From Ecdyonurus torrentis (lineage: Eukaryota > Arthropoda > Insecta > Ephemeroptera > Heptageniidae), in assembly GCA_949318235.1 (NCBI GenBank), contig OX439137.1, forward strand, positions 2,349,249 through 2,413,248: DNA of 64,000 bases, in the 5' to 3' direction. Shown here in pieces: positions 12,356 through 27,992 of the stretch. Every line of letters starts with the position of its first letter. Within the stretch, counting starts at the first letter, position 1. The translations under genes were made by a program, and so were the position numbers. Under the pieces are notes generated by a model. That model was not told where the DNA came from. It saw only the letters and a program-made list of their open reading frames with translations, and did not search any database.

Positions 12356-12849
12356 ATCAATGTTGTTGCGATCAATATGTGTAACTTTTGTTTTTTGTTA
12401 CGTTAAGCAATATGTAAGTCGTTATTTGTCACGCGTAGCATTATGTGTATCACGTTTTTTGTCAAATGAAGCAATATATTAGAGAAACTTAACAGAGAAG
12501 CGACAACCTCATGTTTTAAGCAGAACTGCAATACATTTATTTTGAAAGACCCACTAAAAGTACCCAAAATTAAATGACAGTCGCAATATACTCTTGGCAT
12601 AGCCAATGAAAAAGCTCCAATTTTGTTGGTAGCCAATCATTTAGCTTCGAAGTTTAGGTACTTTTAGTATTACAGGCCTGTCTAAAACATTAGGTTGTCA
12701 CTTCTTTGTTAGCGTTCTCTAAATATGTGTAAGTTGAGCGCCATCTACATAACGTTCGGAAATGACTAACACATTTTGCTTAGCTTGACAAAAAAAAGAT
12801 ATACACATATTGCTACACGTGACAAATGACGACTTACACATTTTGCTGA

Positions 12850-12885
<36 letters not shown>

Positions 12886-12910
12886 ACACAAATCGCTCAC
12901 AACAACATTA
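12354..12910. mobile_element. Element B3: fold-back with C1 inserted
   Basis: Left terminus ATATCAATGTTGTTGCGA, right terminus CGCTCACAACAACAT. 33-bp modules on both sides; core at 12734-12759 in inverse orientation (GAGCGCCATCTACATAACG). Element C1 interrupts a GCAATATGTG module. Confidence 0.85.
12481..12721. mobile_element. Element C1: hAT-like palindromic MITE in B3
   Basis: AGAGAAACTTAACAGAGAAG at the left, inverse at the right, flanked by imperfect 8-bp repeats AATATATT and AATATGTG. The second copy, C2, is at 31388-31628. Confidence 0.75.
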
Positions 12911-13605
12911 TTAAAATTTAATTCATATCCATCCACAATCGTGGACAATTTCTTATCATTCCATTATCGCATAAATTTTTCAATACAGTGTATTTTATTA
13001 TATATATATTTTTTAAATATTATTACACATAGGATATATTTACCATATAGAACAATTTCACATCAAGAAAAAATACATATTATATGGATTATTATAATTA
13101 CATTTATTTATCTATTATAATAAATAATTTAAGTGAAAATCATTCTTACTATAGATATTTGTATTTTACATGTAGTTTTAGGCTACTTTTTTTTATTATT
13201 ATTATTATTAATTTGAAGAATATTTATTTTAATACCATTTTAATACTCAATAAAGAATTATTAATTATTATCATTATGGTTCTTTGATGTATATTCAAAT
13301 AATTTTTAAATATTTTGACAAGACAAAAATAAGATCACTAAAATTCCTTTTTCTTTTATTATTATTTATATTTTACTTATTTGAAAACTGTAATTTTTTT
13401 TATTTTATTTAATTTTATTTAACTCATATAGAATAGAATAGAATAGAATCAAAAGCTTTGAAACACAGGGTTGACGAACAACACTAGCAACCATAGTAAC
13501 CAAACAAATTTGACAAATTTTGCACAAAAAGTAAACAAATTTTCTGATTTTGAAATTTTTGGTTAGTAATTTTTAAATTTTCTTAAAATAATATAAAAAT
13601 TATTT

Positions 13606-13642
<37 letters not shown>

Positions 13643-14325
13643 GCTATACACAATTTTCAGACATGCGGTATGAATTACGAAATTAATTTGTACTTAAATT
13701 ATCTATTATAATAATAATATTTTATTATTATGTTTAGGAGAACAATATTTCAATTATCACACACGTTACAAATATAGTAGCACAGATATTATTTTTGTTA
13801 AATATTTTTTAATTCTATTTTTTAATTAAAATCAATTAAATATATATGATTTTAATAATAATATACCCCATATCATTTTCTTTTTTTACAACATTTTTGT
13901 TTTTATTTATTTTTTACTAAAAATATATATTTTTTATTTTTTTAATTATAATAATTTCTGTTAACTAATTAATTTATTATAATATAGTTTTAAATTGAGC
14001 TTATATAAGGAAAGAATTGGTTTATTAACTTGTATTAATTAAAAATGTGTTTCTATTTTTTTTCCTTTTAATTATGGTTATTATATTCTTATGGTTATTT
14101 ATCCCTTCTTTTCTACCCTCCCCCCTCCCCCTCTAAATGTAGTGCACCATTTGTATATGCATATAGCCAGAGGGCTAAAAGAAAGCCGAAGCTATCCGGA
14201 AGCTGAGCTCCGGTAAAAAGTTGAAATTTTAACATTGCGTTTATGGGAGCTCCGGAGCTATCTTGAGTTTTTTTTTTAGCATTGATAGCTCCGGTAAAAG
14301 AATTTTTCTACTTTAAGCCCTGTAT
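12911..14325. other. Intergenic AT-rich stretch
   Basis: No gene recognised. Poly-A run at 13606-13639 and a GAATA short tandem at 13430-13450, followed by a half copy of FF. Near 14160-14330 a GC-richer patch repeats AGCTCCGGTAAAA and AGCTCCGGAGC words with a CCGGAGCT inverse, a small inverted structure of unknown origin. Confidence 0.45.
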
Positions 14326-14622
14326 ATAGGGTCTATTCATTTATGTTAAAGTCGACACCATGTTGGATAACTCAATAACATGGGTGGCATAGGATAGGAC
14401 AAAAAAATTATTTTGCCAGTTTAAAAACACTATGCAATATTTTTGAGAGCATTGATGCTGTAAATATGTTTCAAGTATATGAGAAAAATAACACATAACA
14501 AAAAATTAACCGATTTCCCAAAGAAAATTGGCTTAAATGAAGTTTGTCCTATGCTGAGCAATGTTATTCACTACTCCAGTATGGCCTCTAAGCACAATAA
14601 ATATGACGTCATCCTGTACTTA
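14326..14622. repeat. Element M1: imperfect palindromic repeat
   Basis: From TATAGGGTCTATTCAT through CACCATGTTGGATAAC to TATGACGTCATCC. Other copies: 40008-40330, 52774-53091, 54003-54300, a copy split by JJ at 45855-46960, and a fragment at 56368-56450. Full copies have TATAGGGTGTATGC-type ends. Confidence 0.75.
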
Positions 14623-14913
14623 TACATTCTTGTCCATTAACTCATGCAAATTCTGTCTTTATAGTGACACAATTTAATAACCATTATAATTAAAAGGAAA
14701 TATATTAAGAGAAAAAATTAACAAAAAGTGTTAATACAATTTAAACTAATATGTATGTATTTTAACTTTACTAATTTCTATTTTATTTATCATCAATATA
14801 AGCTCTAGCTGAAATATAGTTATAGATTTATGAATTATTTAGGCAATATAATATCTTTACTACATTCTTATATATTATAACTTTGTTTTTTAACATTCTT
14901 ACACTTTTATGTC

Positions 14914-15016
14914 ATATCGATGTTGGGATGCAGAAATGCGACCGATGAGAAAAATCATGAGTAAAAACCTCATGATTTTTCTCATCGGTCGCATTTCTGC
15001 ATCCCAACATCAATAT
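14914..15016. mobile_element. Element G: 103-bp near-perfect palindrome, ATATCGATG ends
   Basis: ATATCGATGTTGGGATGC is inverted at the other end; arms of about 48 bp surround TAAAAAC. It shares the ATATCGAT end of families B and E but has no modules. Confidence 0.85.
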
Positions 15017-15165
15017 ACAACATAATATGTTTATGTATCAGGATAAAATACAGTCATCAATTGTCACATTTATTCCAAATTAAAATTAATAATTTTTTTT
15101 TTTTTTTAATTGTGAAAAAGAAAAAAAAAAAAAAAACATAATGAAAGGATAGAGGAAACTATCTA

Positions 15166-15330
15166 CAGTCCGCGCCACCTAAGGATGCGATCAATTAGAG
15201 AGCATTTGAAAACACTCCATTTAGTTAACATTACCCCACCTCCTAGCGACCTTGAGCGCTAGAGCGGCTATTGGCTTGTAGCTTGATTTCGATTACTCGC
15301 GAACATCCTTAGGTGGCACGGACTGTACTT
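15166..15330. mobile_element. Element S2: palindromic MITE
   Basis: TACAGTCCGCGCCACCTAAG inverted at the right end. Same family as S1 and S3. Confidence 0.8.
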
Positions 15331-15344
15331 CAGTCCCCGACTTT

Positions 15345-15437
15345 TTAAAAGTTATTTCACTGTCAAAATTTTTAACCACTTTTTTTTTTTTTTTTTCCAG
15401 CTCTTAGAATGACAAAAACATGTCTCTTTTGCCAACA

Positions 15438-15477
<40 letters not shown>

Positions 15478-15545
15478 GATGACCCCCTACCCACTCTAGA
15501 ATGTTAAAAATATCTTTAAAAAAAAAAACTTGTATATTCAAGGGC
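15345..15545. repeat. Repeat YY, copy 1
   Basis: Contains TTCAGTCCCCGACTTTTTAA, AACATGTCTCTTTT and GACCCCCTACCCACTCTAGA. The second copy is at 52020-52270. An O-like half copy follows at 15838-15945. Confidence 0.6.
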
Positions 15546-15746
15546 CCAATTGTGATCCAATTTTTTAGTTTTTTTTTTTCTCACTTTTTTCCTCTAATTT
15601 TTATTGAATTATCTGAGTTGCTTATGCAAAACATTCTCAACCTTTTGGCCAGAGCCCAGAGCTGTTCATACTATTATGTTCTGTTGTACTTTTCTTTTTC
15701 TTTAAACAATATATAACCTTATATAACATTATATTAACAACCTTGA

Positions 15747-15778
<32 letters not shown>

Positions 15779-16475
15779 CCCCTTAAATACACAAGTAATT
15801 AAAGTCTTGTATAATGAAAGCTATCCAATATATTTAGGCTATATTATCTCTGTGCTAGCAAGATTTGTCACCAAAGTATAGGAAATCTCATTTCTATGAT
15901 TAAACCAATACTGGTTTCTTCTATCCCTTCATTTTCATTTTCTTTTTTTTTTTTTTATTCTTTTTTTTTTTTTTTTTTTTTTCTTTCTTTTTTCTTTTTT
16001 TTTTTGAACTTTTTTTTCTATGATGATTTCTATTTTTAATTCCAATTCAAAATTTCTTCAATTATATTTAAAAAAAAAATGTATTTCTAAAATTATTAGT
16101 GAATACTTTTGAGCTAATTTACATTAAAAAAAAACATTGCAGTACAAAAATATAAAATAATAAAAATGTAACTTTGAATCCAATTATTATAAAAAAATGG
16201 CATTGTGCATAATATTCAACTTATATCTTTAAAATTAAAAATAATTACAATAGCTAATTGATTTACAATTACCAAACTAAAATAATTAATCTATACGCCT
16301 GTATTATGTACAAGTTAAAAATTTACAAACTAAGATATTTACTGTTTTTAATTAATATGAAGCAGCTACTCAACACAAAACTGATAGTCAAATTAATTTG
16401 AAATTTGGTACACATGCTAGGAAAGACAATAAAAGTTCCGTCTTGTCTGAGATTAATCCATCAGTTTTCTGCTCT
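15546..16475. other. Intergenic, poly-T rich
   Basis: Long poly-T runs, with an O fragment near 15838-15945 (GTGCTAGCAAGATTTGTCAC). Nothing else recognised. Confidence 0.45.
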
Positions 16476-16858
16476 TTAAATCCCTTGTCAACTTACTTTT
16501 TTTTTTTCATTTAGAATACTAGATTGATAATTACATACCTTACTATCCATGAATTAGACACCAACACGATTTTGTATTTATTTTTATTTTAACAGTTATT
16601 TCACGTATCTCGTATTTTTTGTGTACCGCAGCCAATCACAGTCACCGCTCTGGTCACGTGATAAATTTAAGCCCCTCCCTCAAGTTCTTTACCTCTATCA
16701 CGGCCCCATCGGTACATTGTGACGTCAGATACGTGAAATAACCGTTAAAATGAAAATAAATACAAAATCAACGTAGTGATGTCTAACTCATGGATAATAA
16801 GGTATGATAATTATCAATCTAGTATTCTAAATTATATAGAAGTTGACAAGAGCTTTAA
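16476..16858. mobile_element. Element A2: TTAA-flanked palindromic MITE
   Basis: Same family as A1, with TTAA at both ends and arms meeting near GTCACGTGATAAATTT. Confidence 0.85.
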
Positions 16859-18004
16859 TAGTATGGCTTTCATGTGAAAGAGTGCAAATTTGTCAGTTTA
16901 AATTAATAGCCATTAAATCTATGTTTCATGTAAAAGAAACTTACAATAAAAAATAATTCTCATTAAAACTAAAAAAAAAAACACACACAAAAATTTACTA
17001 AAATTTAAAAATAATAATAAAAAAAAAACTATTAATATTACAAAAATTTACACTATCCTTTAAAAAAAATACAAACAATAAGACTAATTTCATTAAAAAA
17101 AAGTCATTGGCATATTTTAATGTGTAAAAAGTCACTAAATTTATGTAACAATGAAAACAATAATTGTAAAAGTCAGGTATTACATTATAAATTTTATAAA
17201 ATTAGAATTTTATCTGCATTTTTCTTAGTTATGAGGTTCATAGAAAAAAAATCAGAAAAAAAATTGCTTATAATTATTTTTTATTTTCTACAACATGCAT
17301 TTTACAAAAAAAAAAAAGTAAAGAAAAAAAAATTACATAAAGACATAAATCAACAATAGAAAGATAATGAGAGAAAGAAAACATTCATATGTAAGAAATA
17401 AACAATCAAAATCAATGAAATGTTTTATTTTTTTAATAATTAAATAATTATCATTTAAAAACATCAAAAAAACTACATATTGCAAAAAGTAATTGAATAG
17501 TTGGGATGAAAAGTATGTAGAGTTCATTTGGTTTACTTTAAATAAGTTAAGTCAAAGCATAATTTGTAAAATGTACAAAATTGTAAAAATAGGTCACAAA
17601 AGTGTTTTATTTTAGTATTAATAAATTACAGTCAAATCACTTTAATTTATATAATAAATTTAAGAAAAGATTTTTGTAATTTTAATTACAGTAGAATTAT
17701 ATTACGTGAAAATCTAAATTCAGTAATAGTAACAATTGGTAAGTTCGTTAGTTTATTTCTCTGAATTCCAAGAGTTGAAGTCAATGATGGAAAACACAAT
17801 TCTTGGGACGTGACACTCAGATGAGAGATAAGAAAACAAACACAACTTTTACAAATTCTTAATTCCGTCCTTTTTTATTTTTTAATTATCTGACATTTTG
17901 TCACTTTAGATATCACTGCAAGAAAAAAAAAAAGAAAAAAAAAAAAAAAAAAAAAAGCTTTCTGCTTTTCTAACTTTGCTTCAAGTCTGTATTTTAAATC
18001 ATAA
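16859..18004. other. Intergenic AT-rich stretch
   Basis: No gene or repeat family recognised; A- and T-rich simple sequence only. Confidence 0.5.
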
Positions 18005-18110
18005 AGCGTAGGACAGTGGTCAATTTCGTATCGCTTTTAGTCGATAAAAAGCCTGTGACAAGCCTATCCAACTAAAAGTGATAAGAAATTGACCACTTGT
18101 CTACGCTTAA
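18005..18110. repeat. Element X: about 105-bp palindrome
   Basis: AAGCGTAGGACAGTGGTCAA is mirrored as TTGACCACTTGTCTACGCTT. Single copy in the window. Confidence 0.75.
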
Positions 18111-18295
18111 TTGCAAGCTCTAGGAAAAAAAAAAAAAACTTGCATTGAGTTCCACATGCCCTTTATTGTTCATATTATTCACAGATTTTCATATAACATA
18201 ATTTTAAGTTATAATATGCTTTTATTATTCAAACTCTTTTCCCTTCTCTTTTAGTATCATTATCCAGTCATTTCTGTGCTTTTATTAGAGGCGGG

Positions 18296-18342
<47 letters not shown>

Positions 18343-18730
18343 GATAAATTGCAGTAATTTGTGTAACGTCTGATATAAATATTATAAACACATCGTCACA
18401 TATTTTAATTTTTAAATCCAAGTAAAATTGTCATATTCTGTAAATTTTAAAAATGATGCTCAAACTCAATTTATGCTATAATTTTAATAACAACCGATGA
18501 TATATTTAAGTTACACATAATATAACAATGTATAGTCATGATAAAAACACTAATGATGGCTAAAAAGCACCGTCCTTATATAGTAAACAATGTAATGCAG
18601 TATACACTGGAGTTAGCATAGTGAAGATATGCTCTATAGTTTGGTCTGTATGTCTAGATGTCCTATAATTGGGTAGTAGTCCAATATTTGCAAAAAGTCA
18701 GCTCTTATTAGTTTTATCCAAGTCACAGAT

Positions 18731-18891
18731 TAAGCTCGCAACAGTGGTAATGATATCGTGTTTTTATTGTGACAGTGATAGTTAAACAATCTCTCTGATT
18801 GGGTAGTAGCAACCTACCAGCCAATCAGAGAGCTAGTTTACTGTTGCTGTCATAATAAAAACACGATATTATTACTACTGTTTCTACCTTT
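18731..18891. repeat. Element Y: about 160-bp palindrome
   Basis: Arms contain GATATCGTGTTTTTATTGTG and CTCTCTGATTGG, mirrored around GGTAGTAGCAACC. Single copy here. O-like half copies lie on either side (18597-18660, 19350-19412). Confidence 0.75.
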
Positions 18892-19002
18892 AAAACCAGT
18901 TTAACATGGTGCTATTATCCTGGAATAAAGGAAATTATAGTTGAACAATGAAAACATTATAGGCCTATTATTAAAGAATGATATATCCTGTATATATCTT
19001 TG

Positions 19003-19038
<36 letters not shown>

Positions 19039-19641
19039 TCAAGCCAAAGTTTTAATTGAAAATGGCTTTAAAATTGTGTATTGGGGCAAATTGTGTGACT
19101 ACTGAAATTAAATTTTAATTTAGATAAAAAAATAATAATAATAATAATAAAAAAACTTGCTAGTTTTTTTCTGTAAACTTTTAACATTTAGTGGTTAAAA
19201 CCAGCTAAAATTATAAAAAAACATGCCAGTTTAATCCTGATTTTAACGAGGTTTAATTGCTGGCTAATTGCTGCAAACACTGACAGTTCGTCTCTGTAGA
19301 CACACATACCAATTTTCTCTTGTACAGAAACCTCTCCAATATGCTGTTTATCAAATCTGTGCAAGTAAAAGACCAAACTGTAGGACAATCTTCACTATGG
19401 TAAGACCAATGTACGGCAAGTTAATTTAAAAATGAAACACAAAGGATTTTTACTGCACCAAAACGATTTGATGCATAACAATAATAGAGATGTTCACTTG
19501 TGTGTGTTTTACTTGACTTGTAACATGTTGTGATATCGACTTGGTCAAGACAGGAAGCGTAAGGCGATGAGTAAACATCATGCAAACTAGAGAGAAGGAA
19601 CAGTGGGTGGGCGAGCATATTTTGGTGTGCTTTGATACAAC

Positions 19642-20028
19642 TTAAATCCCTTGTCAACTTACTTTTTTATCATTTAGAATACTAGATTGATAATTACCAT
19701 ACCTTATTATCCATGAATTAGACACCAACACGTTGATTTTGTATTTATTTCCTTTTTGACGGTTATACCACGTATCTGACGTCACACTGTACCGCCGCCA
19801 ATCACAGTCACCGCTGTGGTCACGTGATAAATTTCAGCCCCTGCCTCAAGTTCTTTACCCGTATCACGACCACATCGGTACATTGTGACGTCAGATACGT
19901 GAAATAACCGTTAAAATAAAAATAAATACAACATCAACATGTTGGTGTCTAATTCATGGATAATAAGGTATGGTAATTATCAATCTAGTATTCTAAATGA
20001 TAAAAAAGTAAGTTGATGAGGACTTTAA
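19642..20028. mobile_element. Element A3: TTAA-flanked palindromic MITE
   Basis: Same family as A1, with TTAA at both ends. It lies in the 3' flank of the importin gene. Confidence 0.85.
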
Positions 20029-20564
20029 GTAAAACACAGACAAGTGAACATCTCTCTTATTGTTATATATTAATTAGTATTAGCGCTCAGCTAAAAAATA
20101 CTTTGTGTCCCGCTTTTAACCAAAAATCACTGTCCCTTTAAAACCATATACTTAGCCGTGATGATTTCCTTTTTTTCACAATTAATTTTAACAATAATGA
20201 CACATTAAAAACTATAATGGCTATAAGTATGTTCCTTAACAAAGAAAAATTACTAATAAGTAAAGAAAAACAATGAAAAATAAAAAATATCTACAATGAA
20301 ATGCAGATAGATTCCTAATTATATACAAAAATTTACAATATTACTAGTTGCATTATCTTATTATTATTTAAATCTAGTATAGCTTAAATAATAGCAATAA
20401 TAATATAAGCTAAATATTTTATAATTAAAAAAAAAAAAGTTTGACACCATTCTTTCTCTCTCATAACATTTATACATATCATAAAAACAAAAAGTTACTT
20501 TGTTTTTTTTTTTTTAAAAAAAGACAGACATTCGTAGAGAAAAAAAAAAAAGTTTTACAAAATT
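20029..20564. other. Importin 3' flank / putative 3' UTR
   Basis: Sequence just past the importin stop codon. AT-rich, no palindromic element. It probably holds the 3' UTR, but no clear AATAAA on the minus strand was found. Confidence 0.4.
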
Positions 20565-20632
20565 TTACCGACCAAGAGGTGTACCGCCAAAGTTGAAAGA
20601 TGTAGGTACTGTTTGTTGGTGGAATACATAAC
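20565..20632 (-). CDS. IPO7: Importin-7/8 terminal coding exon 21
   Basis: A TTTCAG acceptor is followed by YVFHQQTVPTSFNFGGTPLG, one Arg and a TAA stop at 20565-20567. Human ends VVPSSFNFGGPAPGMN, so the PTSFNFGG tail confirms the C terminus. No clear AATAAA was found in the 500 bp after the stop, so the 3' UTR end is not placed. Confidence 0.95.
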
Positions 20633-20754
20633 CTGAAATCAATTTGAACTATTAGAAATAACATCAAAAATTAGCATATTACATTTTATGTAAGTTATGG
20701 AAAAAATTAACTTTGAATTAAGAATGAATTGATAATTAATTAATTAAATGATGA

Positions 20755-21030
20755 TTAAAGGTGTAGAACACTTTGAACAAAAACGTTGTGTAATATCCTG
20801 ACAAACCTGAAAATCTGCGCGTTTAATTTATTTTCCATTCACAAAATGTTGCGAGCAGTCATTGACTTCACAGCTCGTTGGTTTTATGCTCGTGTGGACC
20901 AGGCGAGCTGTGACGTCATTGACCGCTCGTGCCATTTTGTGAATGGAAAATTAATTAGAAATCAATGTTGATTTTCAGGTTTGTTAGGATATTACACAAC
21001 GTTTTTGTTCAAGGTGTTCTACGCCTTTAA
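20755..21030. mobile_element. Element Z1: TTAA-flanked palindromic MITE
   Basis: TTAA then AGGYGTAGAACACYTTGAAC at both ends in inverse orientation. Arms include TATTTTCCATTCACAAAATG. Other copies: Z2 21156-21228 (short deletion form), Z3 28523-28821, Z4 about 57338-57570 (diverged). In the last importin intron. Confidence 0.85.
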
Positions 21031-21155
21031 AGTAGTTAGTTGAGCAGCTATCTCATGAACTGAATGGTTGTGAAACATAAAATTAACACAAAGTAAAGTT
21101 GAAATGTTACTTAAAAGTTTAGTTACATCAAACATGTGAAAACACAATCAAATAT

Positions 21156-21228
21156 TTAAAGACGTAGAACACCTTGCACAAAAAACTTGTCTAATATCCT
21201 AACAGTTCAAGGTGTTCTATGCCTTTAA
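21156..21228. mobile_element. Element Z2: 73-bp deletion derivative
   Basis: Only the two ends of family Z remain, still flanked by TTAA. Confidence 0.75.
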
Positions 21229-21284
21229 GTTATTACACTTAAAAGAATGGTGTTCGTAAATCTTGTTTTTCATGCCCGATTCCA

Positions 21285-21317
<33 letters not shown>

Positions 21318-21639
21318 CGATCGCCTAAATGTAAGAGGGCATTTTTGGAGCAAGAGAACAGGGTTTACAAATATAGTTAAGATAACATGGAAATGTGAAT
21401 ATTCAAACTTTAGCGGCAACTTTTTAAATGAAATTAGATTTGCTTATTTTTTTTTTTAGGAAAAAAAAAAATGAATTCAATTGTATTTTCTCTAAAAAAT
21501 AAAAAAATAATAAAAAAAGTATTGGTTTTGTTTTATACAAATATCGCAAAAAGAAGTATTAATAATATAGTATTAGCCTAATAAAAAAAAGAAAGAAAAA
21601 AAAAACTACGTAATAATAATTCAATAAAATAAAAAAGTA

Positions 21640-21970
21640 AAAATTGTGTAATGGGATATAGCTTACACCAACAGACACTCTGTGGTAGAGAAACTATTTC
21701 TAACCCAGGCCAATTGGCGACACAAATTAGAGCACTGTATGGAAATTAACTTAGAAAAAGAAAGGCAGAAGGGGAAAATATTGACACCTAAATATAAACA
21801 CAATATTCATGTATGTAAAAATCAACCAGCAAAATAGTATGATTAACTATTTAACTTTCTCAGTTTACAAATATTAATGTAGTCCAAAAGCGAAGCCTTC
21901 AAGCTCAAATATGGAAGCTAGAAGGTATTAGAATGGACATAGTATGTAACGTAATATAAATCAAATCATA
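21640..21970 (+). repeat. Repeat N1 with extended 5' part
   Basis: A roughly 330-bp segment shared with 26610-26950. The N core (about 135 bp) includes AATCAACCAGCAAAATAGTA, TTAATGTAGTCCAAAAGCG and GCCTTCAAGCTCAAATATGG. Plus orientation, antisense to importin. Confidence 0.85.
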
Positions 21971-22078
21971 CAACTTTTTTAATCTGACACTTTTTTTTTT
22001 GGGGGGGGGGGGGGTAGCTAATGCAATAGTTAAATTAATCATAACCAAAGCAGCCAATATGTTGCAAGTACAATTGAC

Positions 22079-22226
22079 CAATAAAAGAACAACAGTTTTG
22101 AGGCTGACTAAAGCGATTTCGATCACATCCGCTTCCGTTTCTCCTTACTAAGCATGCGCAGTAAAGAGAAATGGAAGGGGATGTGAGCGATATTGCTTAT
22201 AGTCAGTCTCAAAACACTTGATCCTT
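22079..22226. mobile_element. Element AA1: short palindromic MITE
   Basis: Ends with AATAAAAGAACAACAGTTTT and its inverse; interior ACATCCGCTTCCGTTTC around a GCATGCGC centre. Other copies: 60626-60716, 62309-62470, and a half copy at 43058-43140 cut by B7. Confidence 0.78.
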
Positions 22227-22363
22227 GATCAGTCAATGGGCAAATCTTATAAAAATGAGAGGTGAAGTAGCTGGCCAGGTGGTACAAAGGTAAATCATAT
22301 AAAATTGATAACTACAGGTGAAGTAGCTAGCCAGGTGGTACAAAGGATATTTTCTACTCTTAC

Positions 22364-22507
22364 CTCCACTCTGTTCTATTCTCTTGGACTCTGCCGCTGC
22401 CTTACGCTGGTCAGCCAGGACAAAGACGTCTTGCAGAGCTTTCTGTTGCTCGGCAGTCAAGTTAGCGGTCAACATCTGGTACCAGCCAGGGTCATTGACC
22501 TGTAGTC
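22364..22507 (-). CDS. IPO7: Importin-7/8 coding exon 20
   Basis: The exon encodes [20 protein letters not shown] and [20 protein letters not shown], then SGG. Human has [44 protein letters not shown]. The acceptor is TTGCAG, the donor GTAAGA. Confidence 0.96.
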
Positions 22508-23337
22508 CTGCAACCACAAATAACAAAACATGTACTGACGTGAGATTTAAAGTCAGGAATTGTAAAGTCACATTGAACTGGCATGATTCATTTATGTAGC
22601 ACATGCGATTGCGTGGTAAGTGTTGTTCGTAAACCCTGTTTTCATGCACCAAAATAATGTGCATTCCACTTAATAACCATTAGTGATCGTCATTTTAGTA
22701 GCAGAAAGTAGGGTTTACAAACAGCTCTCATAGAAAATTTTATTCTTTGCCTTTACTCAAAGGCAGTAGAGTAAAATTTGATATGAAATAGTGTGTACAC
22801 GTAAGGGACATTGGTTCGTCAACTGAAAACTCCGATTACTTAATAACAGGGTTTTGGAATTTTGCCCAGCCCCATAAAAAAAAAATATGTGTTTGCCCAC
22901 TTAAAAAAAATCTTTTTCTTTTTCTTTTTTTTTTTCTTTTTTTTTTTTTTTTTTAATGTAAAAAAAAATGTGATTTCTGAAGAAAATATAAAACTTAAAA
23001 TATGATTTGAAACATGTTAACTTTCATCTTTCACCTTTATCACTTTTATCTTTTTTTTTAATTCCACGTTTCTTGTATTTATAAAATTAACTGAAATTAA
23101 GTGAAACGAATTATGGTCCCAATATAAAAAGTTCTTGTTTATTTTTAATTTCATACAAAATATAAATGGAAAAAATATTTGGGGAAAAATAATAATAATT
23201 GCCATTTTAACAATGCTTTAAAAAAAATGCTTTTTCATGTCTGTTTATTTTTTTTTTTTCTTTTTAAAGTTAATTTAATAGTACTTAGGCTATTTGTATT
23301 GTTTCATACAAATATCGTAAAAAGAAGTATTGCAAAA

Positions 23338-26291
<2,954 letters not shown>

Positions 26292-26319
26292 ATATATATA
26301 TATATATATATATAGGTAT

Positions 26320-26547
26320 ATATAGATCTTATTGCGAACAAAAGGCCTATCTCGTTTTTTGTCAGTGGAAGCAAAAGGCGTATCTCGTATTTTGTCAGTG
26401 GAAGCAAAAGCCCTATCTCGAGCGCTATCGCCATAACGTTCGGGAACGAGATAGGCCTTTTGCTTCCACTGACAAAATACGAGATACGCCTTTTGCTTCC
26501 ACTGACAAAAAAAGAGATAGGCCTTTTTTTCGCAACAAGATTGATAT
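26320..26547. mobile_element. Element B4: fold-back, 33-bp modules
   Basis: Left end ATATAGATCTTATTGCGAAC, right end CGCAACAAGATTGATAT. Modules GCAAAAGGCSTATCTCG plus TTTTGTCAGTGGAA are exactly 33 bp. Core at 26418-26443, inverse, CCATAACGTTCGGG. It abuts the right end of K. Confidence 0.88.
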
Positions 26548-26609
26548 AATATAATAGGCTAGTAATAAAATAATAATAATAATAATAATAACTAAAAAAT
26601 AAAAAAAAA

Positions 26610-26950
26610 AAGCAAAAATTGTGTAATGGGAGATAGTAGGTACGCTCTGTGGTAGAGAAAATAATTTCTAACCCAGGCCACTTGGCGACACAAATCAGGG
26701 CACTGAATAGAAGTTAACTTAGAAAAAGAAAGGCAGAAGGGGAAATATTGAGACCTAAATATAAACATAATATTAATGTATGTAAAAATCAACCAGCAAA
26801 ATAGTATTATTAACTATTTAACTTTCTCAAATTATTTACAAATATTAATGTAGTCCAAAAGCGAAGCCTTCAAGCTCAAATATGGAAGCTAGAAGGTATT
26901 AGAAAGGACATAGCATGTAACGTAATATAAATCAAAGCATACAACTTTTT
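26610..26950 (+). repeat. Repeat N2 with extended 5' part
   Basis: Near-identical to 21640-21970. It begins about 200 bp past the importin exon 19 donor. Confidence 0.85.
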
Positions 26951-27132
26951 GATATGTTTAAAAAAAAATAATAGTAATAATATAATAATAATAATAAAAC
27001 TTTTTTTTTTTTTTTTTTTTTTTTGAAACCCTGCTTAATAAAAGATTTTTGAGCTATGAAAAAAATCCACACTTTCTTAGTAGGAACGTCAACTGACTAC
27101 TCTTGTTACTTATTTATTAAGATGTATGTTAC

Positions 27133-27277
27133 CTGCTAAGACCTCCTTGAAGATGACGTACTCGTCAACAGTGGTTGTATCGTCATCTAGAGGTGTCGTG
27201 TAACTCTCGAGTGCCGTCTCTTCCTCAGGCAGATAATCTTCATCCTCATCGTCATCCTCATCCTCGTACTCGTCACT
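27133..27277 (-). CDS. IPO7: Importin-7/8 coding exon 19
   Basis: The exon encodes SDEYEDEDDDEDEDYLPEEE and then TALESYTTPLDDDTTTVDEY. Human has [26 protein letters not shown]. It completes the acidic region. The acceptor is TTCAG, the donor GTAACA. Repeat N2 begins about 200 bp past the donor. Confidence 0.95.
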
Positions 27278-27574
27278 CTGAAGTCAAACACAGCACTGGG
27301 TTAAACATCAACATATCATGTGTGCAACATGTTAAGAAGGCAGGTGACTGACTGATATCTTGCAAACTAGACGGTTGCAAATTATAATATAAACACAAAA
27401 TAAAGAAGAAATGTTACTTAAAAGTTTAGTTACGTCAAACATGTGAAAACATGATCAAATAGCATGACTCAAATAGTTATTACACTTTAAAGATAATATG
27501 TAAATGTGGAAATTCAAATTTAAGCGGCAAATTTTAGTCAAATTAGAAACGTTTTAAAATTTTAAAATAATGAG

Positions 27575-27775
27575 TGCGTGATTGTTTATGTTTACTCAAA
27601 ATGCAGAAAAAGAAGTGGCCGGAAAAGGAAACCACGTGACGGTAAAAGTGGGAGAAAAGTTTGTGCCAGCAGCAAGCTAGGCCTGAGCTACCTCCCACTT
27701 TTACCTTCACGTGGTTTCCTTTTCCAGCACTTCCTTTTCCGCATTTTGAGTAAACATAAGCGGACATTATTAAAC
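27575..27775. mobile_element. Element W1: palindromic MITE, ACTCAAAATGC arms
   Basis: TTTACTCAAAATGCAGAAAA, GGAAACCACGTGACGG and AAAAGTGGGAG occur in inverse at the other end. Other copies: 32684-32873, 43856-44052 and 46965-47095 (partial). Confidence 0.8.
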
Positions 27776-27992
27776 TTTTTTGGGAACAAAAAAAAAAAAA
27801 AATTATAAATTTACTCAATTTTATTTGAAAATTCTAGTGTTTGTTTTGTTGGAAATAAATCATGTACAACGAATTCTTGTGACTATAGTTCTTCTTTTAG
27901 TTATTTCCGATACAAGTCGGTCACCTTCTACGTTAAGTGAATATGTGTTAAGATTTGCCTTGTAAATACATGAAAACGTAGTAAAATCTTAC

